Source of the DNA: CAYUIG01 sp964444685 | GTDB lineage: Bacteria > Gemmatimonadota > Gemmatimonadetes > Longimicrobiales > RSA9 | Reading direction: 5' to 3' | Length of the DNA stretch: 64,000 nt | Assembly: GCA_964444685.1 (NCBI GenBank) | Contig: CAYUIG010000014.1 | Location: 11,884 to 75,883 of the forward strand | Shown: positions 44,169-52,438 of the stretch, in pieces | Layout: the number at the start of each line of letters is the position of its first letter | Position numbering within the stretch: the stretch's first letter is position 1 | Position numbers and translations under genes: made by a program | The notes under the pieces: generated by a model | Told to the model about the DNA's origin: nothing | The model's database searches: none | What the model saw: only the letters and a program-made list of their open reading frames with translations

Positions 44169-44705
44169 ATGCTGAAGATCCGCATTGCCTGCCCCGCGGC
44201 ATCGTTGCTCGCCGCTTTTCTGTTGGCCGCCTGTTCCACCGAAGGCGATTCCGCACCCGGTGACGTTCCAGCCGACACGGTCGTGGCCGAGGCCGACCAC
44301 GACATGGAAGCCGAGCCGGTGGATCACGCCCATGCGGCCGAGCCCGGCGAAGGCAGGACCCTGCTCGCCATCATGCAGGACCTCGGCGTTCAGATGGCGT
44401 CGCTCACGCACGGCATCATGACGGAGGACACCGCGCTGGTCGCGCGCAGTGCCGCCGCGATCGCGGAACACGCACCAATTGCACCCGAAGAGCTCGAGCG
44501 GATCCACACAGCGCTGGGCGCCGACACGCCCGAGTTCGAGCGCCTGGACACGGAGGTGCACGAGGCGTCGGTTGCACTGCACGAAGCGGCGGGCGCGGGT
44601 CGCATGGGCGATGTGCTCGACCGGTTGCACGAGGTCCAGCGCGGCTGCGTTGCCTGTCACACCAGCTTCCGCCAGCGCCTGCTTACGAACCCCGCCGCGC
44701 ACTAA
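44169..44705 (+). CDS. Cytochrome c'-like lipoprotein (CxxCH near the C-terminus)
   Basis: The product is 178 aa. The lipobox LLAAC (near 18-22) is followed by an acidic His-rich linker and a helical domain ending in RGCVACHTSFRQRL (near 158-171). One haem-binding CxxCH at the end of a four-helix bundle is the class II cytochrome c / cytochrome c' layout. It would be anchored facing the periplasm. It may take part in electron transfer or small-gas binding; no partner is adjacent. Confidence 0.8.
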   Translation: MLKIRIACPAASLLAAFLLAACSTEGDSAPGDVPADTVVAEADHDMEAEPVDHAHAAEPGEGRTLLAIMQDLGVQMASLTHGIMTEDTALVARSAAAIAEHAPIAPEELERIHTALGADTPEFERLDTEVHEASVALHEAAGAGRMGDVLDRLHEVQRGCVACHTSFRQRLLTNPAAH

Positions 44706-44820
44706 CCCCGTTCGCGATCGCGCGCCCAGGCGCAACCGCTTCCGCCACCGTCCTGTCGGGAGTTGCCCTACCGCCTGTCGGGTGATCTCCGCTTGTCGCG
44801 CCAGCCGCCCCGCAGAATCC

Positions 44821-44834
44821 TGAACCATCGTTCA
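44821..44834 (+). promoter_or_regulatory. Palindromic operator upstream of the benzoyl-CoA operon
   Basis: TGAACCATCGTTCA is TGAAC-CATC-GTTCA with perfect 5-bp arms, 22 bp before the TetR start. Its size and symmetry fit TetR-family operators, so autoregulation by the encoded TetR protein is likely (inference). Confidence 0.6.
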
Positions 44835-44856
44835 AAAATCTTCCCCGGGGTTGCCC

Positions 44857-45465
44857 ATGCCAGCGGCGACCGGGCGGACGCGTTCGCCCCACGTGCAGCG
44901 GAAGCGGGACCAGAGGCGGCGTGAGATCCTGCGCGCCGCGCTCGCAGCGTTTCGCGAGCACGGATACCACGCCACGTCACTGGAGGACATCGCGGCGCGG
45001 CTCGGGATTCGGAAGACGGCGCTCTACCACTACTTCGCGGACAAGGACGCGCTGCTGTACGAGTGCCACCGCGAGTCGCTCGCGGAGCTGCAGCGGATCA
45101 TCGCTGCCTCCGTGGCGTGCTGCCACGGTCCCGCGGACCGTCTGGCGTTCCTGATCCGTGAGCACGTGAGGATCATGACGGAGACGCTGGAGGGCTCGCC
45201 GCTGGCGTTCGAAGTGCCGGCGCTCACGCCGGGGCGCCGGAAGGAGATCGTCGCGGGCCGTGACCGCTACGAGCGGTTGCTGCGTTCGCTCGTGAAGGCG
45301 GGGATCGAGTCGGGGGATTTCCGGCCCGCGGATCCGAAGGTGGTGGTGTTCGCGATGCTGGGTGCCATCAACTGGATCGCGCGCTGGTACCGTCCCGAGG
45401 GTCGGATCCGGACGGCCGAACTCGGGCAGCAGTTTGCGGACTACCTGCTGGCCGGGCTGCGATGA
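44857..45465 (+). CDS. TetR-family regulator of the benzoyl-CoA gene cluster
   Basis: The product is 202 aa from ATG 44857 (GGGG 7 bp upstream); TTG 44851 is also possible. The helix-turn-helix lies near 22-64 (ILRAALAAFREHGYHATSLEDIAARLGIRKTALYHYFADKDALL), and the helical ligand domain follows. It is the first gene of the cluster and its stop overlaps the had start (ATGA). A CoA-thioester ligand such as benzoyl-CoA would be natural but is not shown. Known regulators of this pathway (BadR, BzdR) belong to other families. Confidence 0.85.
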   Translation: MPAATGRTRSPHVQRKRDQRRREILRAALAAFREHGYHATSLEDIAARLGIRKTALYHYFADKDALLYECHRESLAELQRIIAASVACCHGPADRLAFLIREHVRIMTETLEGSPLAFEVPALTPGRRKEIVAGRDRYERLLRSLVKAGIESGDFRPADPKVVVFAMLGAINWIARWYRPEGRIRTAELGQQFADYLLAGLR

Positions 45466-46523
45466 AGGCGCTGCGACTGGTCGCGGCGGGTACGCCGCTG
45501 GAGCTCCAGGATGTGCCGCTGCCCGAGCCGGCACCGGGCGAGGTGCTGATCCGGGTCGCGGGCTGCGGCGTGTGTCACACGGACATCGGTTTCTGGCGCG
45601 ACGGCGTGCGCACGCGCCGGCCGCTGCCGCTCACGCTGGGCCACGAGATCAGCGGAACGGTGGAGCGCGTGGGGCGCGGACACGAGGACCTGCTCGGCCG
45701 CGAGGTCATCGTGCCGGCCGTGATCCCGTGCGGCGAGTGCGATCTCTGCCGTCGGGGGCGCGGTAACATCTGCCGGTCCCAGCTCATGCCGGGCAACGAC
45801 ATGGACGGCGGCTTCGCGGAGTATGCGTGTGTGCCGGCGCGCGGCCTGTGCCTCGTGGATGATCGCAACGGCCTCGGCCTCGCGGAGCTTTCCGTGATCG
45901 CGGACGCCGTCACCACGCCATACCAGGCCATCGTCCGCAGCGGGCTCGGTGCCGGTGAGCTCGCGGTATTCGTGGGGGCTGGAGGCGTGGGCACGTACGG
46001 CGTGCAGATCGCGGCCGCGCTGGGCGCCCACGCCATCGCGATCGATGTGGATCGCGAGCGCCTCTGCACGCTTGCGAACTACGGTGCGTCGCTCACCATC
46101 GATGCCTCCGGCCTCGATCCGAAGGCAATCCGCAGGCAGGTGAACGCGGCGGCCGAAAGCTGGGGCGTTCCCCCGCACGGCTGGAAGATCTTCGAGTGCT
46201 CCGGCCAGCCGGCGGGCCAGGAAACGGCGTACGCACTGCTCGTGCCGGCCGCGACGCTGATGGTGATCGGGTTCACGCTCGCGCGCATCGAGCTGCGTCT
46301 CGGCAACCTCATGGCCCTCGACGCCACGGCGCAGGGCACCTGGGGCTGCAAACCGGAGCTGTACCCCGACGCGCTGCGCCTCGTGACGAGCGGCGCCGTC
46401 GCGATCGAGCCGTTCGTCGAATTCCACCCTCTGGATGATGGCGTCGCCATCCTCGACGCCGTCGCGGCGCATCGGATCCGGCGCCGCGTCATCCTCACCC
46501 CCGCCACGGTGCCGGCATGCTGA
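45462..46523 (+). CDS. had: 6-hydroxycyclohex-1-ene-1-carbonyl-CoA dehydrogenase
   Basis: The 353-aa enzyme is a zinc-dependent medium-chain dehydrogenase. Catalytic zinc ligands lie in GCGVCHTDIGFW (near 36) and LGHEISG (near 62); the structural zinc site is CGECDLCRRGRGNIC (near 88-102); NAD binding is at GAGGVGTYGVQ (near 173). It would oxidise the 6-hydroxy group formed by the dienoyl-CoA hydratase. The specific assignment rests on context: it is followed by oah, an SDR, dch and bcr subunits, the same set as in the bzd cluster of Azoarcus. It overlaps oah by 7 bp. Confidence 0.85.
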   Translation: MKALRLVAAGTPLELQDVPLPEPAPGEVLIRVAGCGVCHTDIGFWRDGVRTRRPLPLTLGHEISGTVERVGRGHEDLLGREVIVPAVIPCGECDLCRRGRGNICRSQLMPGNDMDGGFAEYACVPARGLCLVDDRNGLGLAELSVIADAVTTPYQAIVRSGLGAGELAVFVGAGGVGTYGVQIAAALGAHAIAIDVDRERLCTLANYGASLTIDASGLDPKAIRRQVNAAAESWGVPPHGWKIFECSGQPAGQETAYALLVPAATLMVIGFTLARIELRLGNLMALDATAQGTWGCKPELYPDALRLVTSGAVAIEPFVEFHPLDDGVAILDAVAAHRIRRRVILTPATVPAC

Positions 46524-47629
46524 AGAGTCACACGCTGGTCGAGGAGCCCGACTTCCGGCACATCCGCTACGAGCTGCGTGCGGTGGCTGCGCCGGATGGA
46601 TCGGCGGTGGACGGCCTCTACAACGCCTGGATCGTCCTCGACAACCCCTCGCAGCACAACAGCTACACGACCGAGGCCGTGAAGGAGCTGATCCTCGCGT
46701 TCCGCGAGGCGAGCATGAACCGGCGCGTCGTCGCCGTGGTCTTCACCGCCGCCGGCACGCGCGCCTTCTGCACCGGCGGCAATACGCGCGAGTACGCCGA
46801 GTACTACGCGGGCCGGCCGCAGGAGTACCGGCAGTACATGCGGCTGTTCAACGACATGATCGATGCCATCCTTCGCTGCGACAAGCCGGTGATCTGCCGC
46901 GTCAACGGCATGCGGGTGGCCGGTGGCCAGGAGATCGGCATGGCGTGCGACTTCAGCATCGCGGGAGACCACGCCGTGTTCGGCCAGGCCGGTCCGAAGC
47001 ACGGCTCCGCGCCCGATGGTGGCTCGACCGACTTCCTGCCGCTCTACGTCGGCATGACGGCGGCGATGGAGAGTGGCGTGTTGTGCGAGCTGTGGAGCGC
47101 GCACCGCGCGCTCCAGCTCGGCCTGCTCGATCAGATCGTCCCCGTGCATCGCGCGGACGGTGCGTGGATCCCCAATCCGCTCGTCGTGACCGACCGCATG
47201 GTCGATGACTTCGGTCGCTTCGTCTACGGCACCTTCCGCACCGGCGACGAGGCCGCGGCGGCGCGTGCACGCATGGCTGCGGCCGAGATCGACCTCGCCC
47301 TTCTCGATGAGGCCGTCGAGGGCCTGTGCACGCGTCTGCTGATGCTGATGCCCGACTGCACGGCCAAGACGCGCAGCAGCCTGCGCAAACACAAGCAGAA
47401 GCACTGGGACCTGAACGCGATCACGAACCGGGAATGGCTCGCGCTGAACATGATGACGGAGGGGAAGGCCGGCTTCCGCGCGTTCAACGAGGGTCCGCGC
47501 GACCGCCGCGAAGTGGACTTCATCCGTCTCCGCCAACTGCTGGCCGACGGCCATCCCTGGGATGACGACCTGATCCGCGCCATATCGCCACAGTTCCGCG
47601 TGGACGCCGACACGGGCATCGCGAGCTAG
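46517..47629 (+). CDS. oah: 6-oxocyclohex-1-ene-1-carbonyl-CoA hydrolase (ring-opening hydratase)
   Basis: The product is 370 aa. It is a crotonase-fold protein with a longer N-terminus and C-terminus than simple hydratases, as is typical of Oah. Landmarks are VLDNPSQHNSYTTEAVKELI, CTGGNTREYAEYYAGRPQEY, RVNGMRVAGGQEIGMACDFS and GQAGPKHGSAPDGGSTDFLP. Oah adds two waters to 6-oxocyclohex-1-ene-1-carbonyl-CoA and cleaves the ring to 3-hydroxypimelyl-CoA. It is a widely used marker of anaerobic aromatic degradation. The start (ATG 46517) lies inside the had 3' end. Confidence 0.9.
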   Translation: MLKSHTLVEEPDFRHIRYELRAVAAPDGSAVDGLYNAWIVLDNPSQHNSYTTEAVKELILAFREASMNRRVVAVVFTAAGTRAFCTGGNTREYAEYYAGRPQEYRQYMRLFNDMIDAILRCDKPVICRVNGMRVAGGQEIGMACDFSIAGDHAVFGQAGPKHGSAPDGGSTDFLPLYVGMTAAMESGVLCELWSAHRALQLGLLDQIVPVHRADGAWIPNPLVVTDRMVDDFGRFVYGTFRTGDEAAAARARMAAAEIDLALLDEAVEGLCTRLLMLMPDCTAKTRSSLRKHKQKHWDLNAITNREWLALNMMTEGKAGFRAFNEGPRDRREVDFIRLRQLLADGHPWDDDLIRAISPQFRVDADTGIAS

Positions 47630-47631
47630 CG

Positions 47632-48381
47632 ATGGACCTCGGACTCGATGGCCGCGTCGCACTCGTGACCGGCGCCGGCGGCGGGATCGGCGCCGCGGTG
47701 GCAGCGGCACTCGCGGCCGAAGGCTGCGACGTCGCGCTCGTCGACCTCCCCCGCGGCGCCGGACTCGAAGCCGCGGAGCGTGCGGTGACTTCCTGCGGGC
47801 GCCGTGCCCTCGTGCTCGAAGCCGATGTGCGCTCCGCGGCTGCCGCCGCGGATGCCGTCGCAACCGTCGGCACCCGCTTCGGCGGCCTGGACATCCTGGT
47901 CTGCAGTGCCGGCATCACGCGCGACGGTGTGAGCTGGAAGCTCGCCGAGTCCGATTGGGACGATGTCCTGGACGTGAACCTGAAGGGCTGCTTCGTCTAC
48001 GCGCGCGCCGCGGTGCCCGCACTGCGCGCGCGCGGCGGCGGCAGGATCGTGAACATCGGCTCGATCAACGGCCTGCGCGGCAAGTTCGGGCAGACGAACT
48101 ACGCTGCATCCAAGGCGGGCGTCATCGGCCTGACCAAGTCGCTCGCACGCGAGACGGGCCGCTTCGCCATCACCGCGAACGTCGTCGCACCGGGCATGAC
48201 CGAGACCGCAATGACCCGCGCACTGGACTCCGGCACCCGGGACGCTGCGCGAGCCGAGACGACGCTCGGGCGGCTGTGCGAGCCCGCCGACATCGCCGAC
48301 GCCGTTCTGTTCCTCGCCTCCCGGCGCGCACGCCAGATCACCGGCGCCGTGCTGCGCGTCGATGGCGGCCAGTGCATGTGA
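47632..48381 (+). CDS. Short-chain dehydrogenase of the benzoyl-CoA cluster
   Basis: The product is 249 aa. It is a classical SDR with TGAGGGIGAAV at the N-terminus, CSAGITRDGV, the catalytic Ser in GSINGLRG and YAASKAG (Tyr and Lys), and the C-terminal dimer helix. By position it matches bzdZ. A likely job is oxidation of 3-hydroxypimelyl-CoA to the 3-oxo form before thiolysis; a FabG-type role cannot be excluded. Confidence 0.82.
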   Translation: MDLGLDGRVALVTGAGGGIGAAVAAALAAEGCDVALVDLPRGAGLEAAERAVTSCGRRALVLEADVRSAAAAADAVATVGTRFGGLDILVCSAGITRDGVSWKLAESDWDDVLDVNLKGCFVYARAAVPALRARGGGRIVNIGSINGLRGKFGQTNYAASKAGVIGLTKSLARETGRFAITANVVAPGMTETAMTRALDSGTRDAARAETTLGRLCEPADIADAVLFLASRRARQITGAVLRVDGGQCM

Positions 48382-48388
48382 GGTTGTG

Positions 48389-49141
48389 ATGATTCCCATC
48401 GAGCACGCGGACGGCGTCGCGATCCTGACGCTCGACTTCCCGCCCCTCAACATCCTGACGCGCGTTGCGCTCCGCGAGCTCCGGGATGCCCTCGATGCCG
48501 TGCGCAGGGAGCCGGACACGCGCGTGCTCCTGATCGAGGCTGCAGGCCGCAACTTCTCCGCGGGCGCATCGGTCGAGGAGCACCTGCCGGACTCGTTTCG
48601 GGACATGTTGAGCGACTTCGAGGCAACCATGCTCGCGCTCCTGCAGTTCCCCCTCCCCGTGATCGCCGCGGTACAGGGGCGCTGCCTCGGCGGCGGGTTC
48701 GAGCTGGTGCAGGCCGCCGACCTGATCGTGGCGGCGCATGACGCACAGTTCGGCCAGCCGGAGATCCGGCTCGGCGTCATCGCGCCCGCAGCCTGCGCGC
48801 TCCTGCCCCGGCGCGTACCCGCGAGCATGGCCGCGGAGCTCCTCTTCACCGGCGACGCGATCGGCGCCGAAGCCGCGCTCGCCGCCGGCCTCGTCCATCG
48901 CGCCGCGCCTGCCGCGCAGCTCCACGGCGATGCGATGGAGCTGGCCGGGCGCATCGCGCGACACAGCGCCGCGGCCCTGCGCGTGACGAAAGCGGCGCTG
49001 CGTGCGGCCGCCACGGATGTCCAGCCCGCCCTCGCGGCGGCTACGCGCATCTACACGGAACAGCTCATGGCCACCGGCGACGCGCTCGAAGGGCTGAACG
49101 CATTCATGGAGAAGCGCCCGCCACAATGGAGCCATCAATGA
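48389..49141 (+). CDS. dch: Cyclohexa-1,5-diene-1-carbonyl-CoA hydratase
   Basis: The product is 250 aa; ATG 48389 follows AGG. It is a crotonase fold with the oxyanion-hole segments AGRNFSAGASVEEHLPD (near 54-70) and AVQGRCLGGGFELVQAADLIVA (near 94-115), and a C-terminal helix ending in AFMEKRPPQW. Dch hydrates the dienoyl-CoA made by benzoyl-CoA reductase. Assignment depends on the neighbours as well as the ASVEEH segment seen in this group. It overlaps bcrC by ATGA. Confidence 0.83.
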   Translation: MIPIEHADGVAILTLDFPPLNILTRVALRELRDALDAVRREPDTRVLLIEAAGRNFSAGASVEEHLPDSFRDMLSDFEATMLALLQFPLPVIAAVQGRCLGGGFELVQAADLIVAAHDAQFGQPEIRLGVIAPAACALLPRRVPASMAAELLFTGDAIGAEAALAAGLVHRAAPAAQLHGDAMELAGRIARHSAAALRVTKAALRAAATDVQPALAAATRIYTEQLMATGDALEGLNAFMEKRPPQWSHQ

Positions 49142-50307
49142 AACCGATCACGGTCTTTCCGGAATGGCAGGGACGGTCCCTCGACGATACGCTCTGGCTC
49201 TGCCGCGAGCTGCTCGAGGACGCGGACTTCCCCACCGTGAAGCGCTGGCGGGAGGCCGGCGGCAAGGTGGTCGGGCACTTCCAGGTCTACTTCCCCGAAG
49301 AGATCGCGCACGCGGCCGGCGCGCTCCCGGTCCGGATGCGGGGCGCGCCCGTCGAGCCGCTCCAATCCGATTCGCGCTTCGGCTCCTACCTCTGCTCGAT
49401 CATCAAGACGTCGCTCGAGCTTGCGCTCAGCCGCCGCGTCGAACTCGACATGTTCGTGACCCACCCGATCTGCGACGCCGCCCGCAACCTCGCCGGCGTC
49501 TGGGGCCGCAACTTCGACTATCCCTGCCAGATCCTGTACCTGCCCCAGAACGCCAGCTCGCGGCATGCGCCCATCTACCTGCGCGGCGAGTACGAGCGGC
49601 TGCTGCGCGACGTGGAGGCCATTACCGGACACAGTACGTCGGTGGACGACCTGAATGCCTCGATCGCGACGTACAACGAGAGCCGGCGCCTGCTGCGCGG
49701 CCTGTACGCCCTCAAGCGGGAGAAGCCCTGGCTGATCTCTGCGGATGATGCGTACGCCCTGTGCGCGATCGCGGGTCAGATGCCGCGCGCGGAGCACAAC
49801 CAGCTCCTCCGCCATGTCCTGCCGCTCATCGAGCAGCGGCCCGCACGCAAGCTGGACCGCATCCGCGTGGTCTTCGAGGGTGGGTTCTGCGAGCAGCCGC
49901 CGCTGGACCTCATCCGCGCGATCGGCCGCTCCTGCTACGTCGTCGACGACGATCTGCTGATCGGCATGCGCTGGATCCTGGAGGATGTGCCCACCGGCGA
50001 TGACCCGCTGGGCGCGCTCGCACGTGCCTACCTCGAGACGTCCTCGTGGAGCCCCGTGCAGCACGATGCGCGCAAGCCGAAGGAGGAAATGCTGCTCGAG
50101 CGCATCCACGCCGCGCGCGCACAGGCCGCCATCGTAACCGCCGCCAAGATGTGCGAGCCGGGGCTCGAGGAGCAGGTGTGCTACGTCCGCGCGCTCGAGG
50201 CCGCGAAGGTCCCGTTCTTCGTCAGCGAGTTCGAGGAGAACATGACCAGCTTCGATCATCTCGAGATCCAGCTCGAGACGTTCATCGAAAACCTGATGTT
50301 CCAGTGA
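49138..50307 (+). CDS. bcrC: Benzoyl-CoA reductase subunit C (HgdB-like)
   Basis: The product is 389 aa; ATG 49138 has GGAG upstream and overlaps the dch stop. It belongs to the 2-hydroxyacyl-CoA dehydratase D-component family. Candidate cluster cysteines are C112 (HPICDAARN), C251 (GGFCEQPP) and C339 (KMCEPGLEEQ). The N-terminal GGKVVGHFQVYFPEEIAHAAGALPVRM block is typical. With BcrB it forms the active-site dimer that reduces the aromatic ring by two electrons. The pair had/oah makes a dehydratase role unlikely. Confidence 0.9.
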   Translation: MKPITVFPEWQGRSLDDTLWLCRELLEDADFPTVKRWREAGGKVVGHFQVYFPEEIAHAAGALPVRMRGAPVEPLQSDSRFGSYLCSIIKTSLELALSRRVELDMFVTHPICDAARNLAGVWGRNFDYPCQILYLPQNASSRHAPIYLRGEYERLLRDVEAITGHSTSVDDLNASIATYNESRRLLRGLYALKREKPWLISADDAYALCAIAGQMPRAEHNQLLRHVLPLIEQRPARKLDRIRVVFEGGFCEQPPLDLIRAIGRSCYVVDDDLLIGMRWILEDVPTGDDPLGALARAYLETSSWSPVQHDARKPKEEMLLERIHAARAQAAIVTAAKMCEPGLEEQVCYVRALEAAKVPFFVSEFEENMTSFDHLEIQLETFIENLMFQ

Positions 50308-50319
50308 TCGGGGGTCCTG

Positions 50320-51612
50320 ATGCCAGGCGCGCCGGAAAACATCGTGGGACGCGGCAACGCCGAGGGTGCACGGCTGTTCCGCGAGTGGTTCGATGGGCTG
50401 TCGTCAGCCGCCGAGGAAGAGCGCGGCGCGGCCTACGTCTTCGTCATGGGCAGCCTGGCCGAGCTGCTGCGCTGCTTCGACTTCCCGATCGTGTTCCCGG
50501 AGATCAACTCGCTGCAGACGGCTGTGCGCCACGTGGCGCACGAGTACCTGGATGAGGCCGAGGACTACGGCTACTCGCCGGACATCTGCGGCTACGTCAA
50601 GGCGGACGTGGCCACGCAGCTCCGGGGCGGCAACCTGCCGATGGGCCGCATCCCGAAGCCCGCGCTCGCGGTGCTCACGAACGCCTGCAACACCTACGTG
50701 AAGTGGAGCGAGATCTGGGACCGCATGTACCACATGCCCAGCTTCGTCCTCGATGTCCCCGGCAGCCGCTCCGCCGGCCTCGAACCCGCACGCGGCGATG
50801 GCGCGTTCGCCAACGATCTGCGCTACGTACGGGCCCAGCTCGACGACCTCATTCGCGTCTGCGAGGAGGTGAGCGGCGTCCGCTTCGACATCGACCGGCT
50901 GCGCGAAACGCTCGGGCACGCCAATACCATGAACCGCGGCTGGGCGCGCGTCCTCGAGCTGAACCGCGCCCGTCCCGCCGTGTTCAATGCGCTCACGGAC
51001 GGCACCATCTTCATGGGCGTCGGCAATACACTGCGCGGCTCGGCCGAGGGCGCGCGCTACTTCACGGAGCTGGTCGAGGAGATGGAGCTCAAGCGCGCCG
51101 AGGGCATCGGTACGCTGACCGCCGAGCAGCACCGCCTGGTCTTCGTTGGTGTGCCCTGCTATCCGATGTTCCGGCGCTTCGGCGAGATGTTCGCGGAGTG
51201 GGGCGGGGCGTTCGTCCACTCGACCTACCTGTGGTTCGCCTCCGGCGGCGCCCATGCCGGCTACCAGTACGACGTCGCACGGCCGCTCGACAGCCTGGCC
51301 GAAGGCCTGATGCTGTCCGTGCGCGCCGCCATGGACAGCATGTTCTTCCACACGGAGCCGATGCTCCGCATGATCTCCGACTTCGCCGTGGACGGCGTCG
51401 TCTACCACCCGATCAAGAGCTGCCGCACGGTGTCCACGGGCCTCGCGGACAGCCGGCGCGCGCTCATGCAGCAAGCGGACGTCGCGAGCCTGTTCATAGA
51501 GTCCGACATGATGGACCGGCGCGTCGTCTCCGAGGCACAGCTCAAGAACCGGATCGACGCCTTCTTCGAGGGGCTCGCCGCACGCAAGCAGCAGCCGGCA
51601 CTGGCCGGCTGA
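50320..51612 (+). CDS. bcrB: Benzoyl-CoA reductase subunit B
   Basis: The product is 430 aa; ATG 50320 follows GGGGG. It is the same dehydratase-component fold as BcrC, with the longer N-terminus typical of subunit B: INSLQTAVRHVAHEYLDEAEDYGYSPDICGYVKAD near 63-97, CNTYVKWSEIWDRMY near 127-140, VGVPCYPMFRRF near 278, and VDGVVYHPIKSCRTVSTG near 363. Conserved cysteines in DICGY and KSCRT are likely Fe-S ligands. It lies 12 bp after bcrC and 10 bp before bcrA. Confidence 0.9.
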   Translation: MPGAPENIVGRGNAEGARLFREWFDGLSSAAEEERGAAYVFVMGSLAELLRCFDFPIVFPEINSLQTAVRHVAHEYLDEAEDYGYSPDICGYVKADVATQLRGGNLPMGRIPKPALAVLTNACNTYVKWSEIWDRMYHMPSFVLDVPGSRSAGLEPARGDGAFANDLRYVRAQLDDLIRVCEEVSGVRFDIDRLRETLGHANTMNRGWARVLELNRARPAVFNALTDGTIFMGVGNTLRGSAEGARYFTELVEEMELKRAEGIGTLTAEQHRLVFVGVPCYPMFRRFGEMFAEWGGAFVHSTYLWFASGGAHAGYQYDVARPLDSLAEGLMLSVRAAMDSMFFHTEPMLRMISDFAVDGVVYHPIKSCRTVSTGLADSRRALMQQADVASLFIESDMMDRRVVSEAQLKNRIDAFFEGLAARKQQPALAG

Positions 51613-51622
51613 AGGAGGGATC

Positions 51623-52438
51623 ATGGCCCATGCAGCGGGCGTGGACGTGGGCTCCACGCAGACCAAGGCGGTGATCATCGATGAGGATCGCCGCATCGCA
51701 GCGCGCGCACTGGTCGAGACCGGGGCGAACGTGGTGCAGGCCGCGCAGAACGCCTTCGAGAGCGCCTTGCGCGCGGGCGGCGTGCGCGAGGAGGAGGTCG
51801 AGTACGTCGTCGGCACGGGCTACGGCCGGTACAAGGTGACGTTCGGGAATACCCAGGTCACCGAGATCAGCTGCCACGGCCGCGGCGCCGTTCACATGTT
51901 CCCGGACACCCGTACCGTCGTCGACATGGGCGGCCAGGATACGAAGGCGATCAGCGTATCGGCGGCCGGCGAGGTCCTCGACTTCTGCATGAACGACAAG
52001 TGCGCGGCCGGCACCGGCCGCTTCCTGGGCGCGGCGGCGAGTGCACTCGACATCCCGATCGACCAGCTCGGTCCCACCGCCTTGCGCGGCGAGCGGCCCG
52101 TCCGCATCACGACCACCTGCACCGTGTTCGCCGAGTCCGAAGTCCTGTCATGGCTCGGCAAAGGCAAGAAGATCGAAGACATCCTGCTCGGCGTGCACCA
52201 GTCCATCGCCGCCCGCTCCGCCGGCCTGCTCCGCCGCGTCGGCATCAACGAGAAAGTCACCTTCACCGGCGGCGTCGCCCGCAACCTCGCCATGATCGCC
52301 ACGCTCGAGGAGCGGCTCGGCACGAAAGTGAACGTCAGCGACGACTCCCACTTCATGGGCGCGCTGGGAGCCGCGCTGTTCGCGCTCGACCACGTACTGG
52401 CCAGCCGCGCGCCGGCCACAACCGCGAGGTCGTCATGA
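51623..52438 (+). CDS. bcrA: Benzoyl-CoA reductase ATPase subunit A
   Basis: The product is 271 aa; ATG 51623 follows GGAGGG. It has the ASKHA ATPase fold of the BcrAD/BadFG family: phosphate loop GVDVGSTQTKAVII, MGGQDTKAI near 100, and cluster cysteines C127 (NDKCAAGTGRF) and C166 (TTCTVFAESEVLSW). The two subunits share one [4Fe-4S] cluster and use ATP to drive electrons to BcrBC. It is compact: the Thauera-type A subunit carries an extra N-terminal region that is missing here, so it is closer to the Azoarcus (Bzd) arrangement. Confidence 0.9.
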   Translation: MAHAAGVDVGSTQTKAVIIDEDRRIAARALVETGANVVQAAQNAFESALRAGGVREEEVEYVVGTGYGRYKVTFGNTQVTEISCHGRGAVHMFPDTRTVVDMGGQDTKAISVSAAGEVLDFCMNDKCAAGTGRFLGAAASALDIPIDQLGPTALRGERPVRITTTCTVFAESEVLSWLGKGKKIEDILLGVHQSIAARSAGLLRRVGINEKVTFTGGVARNLAMIATLEERLGTKVNVSDDSHFMGALGAALFALDHVLASRAPATTARSS

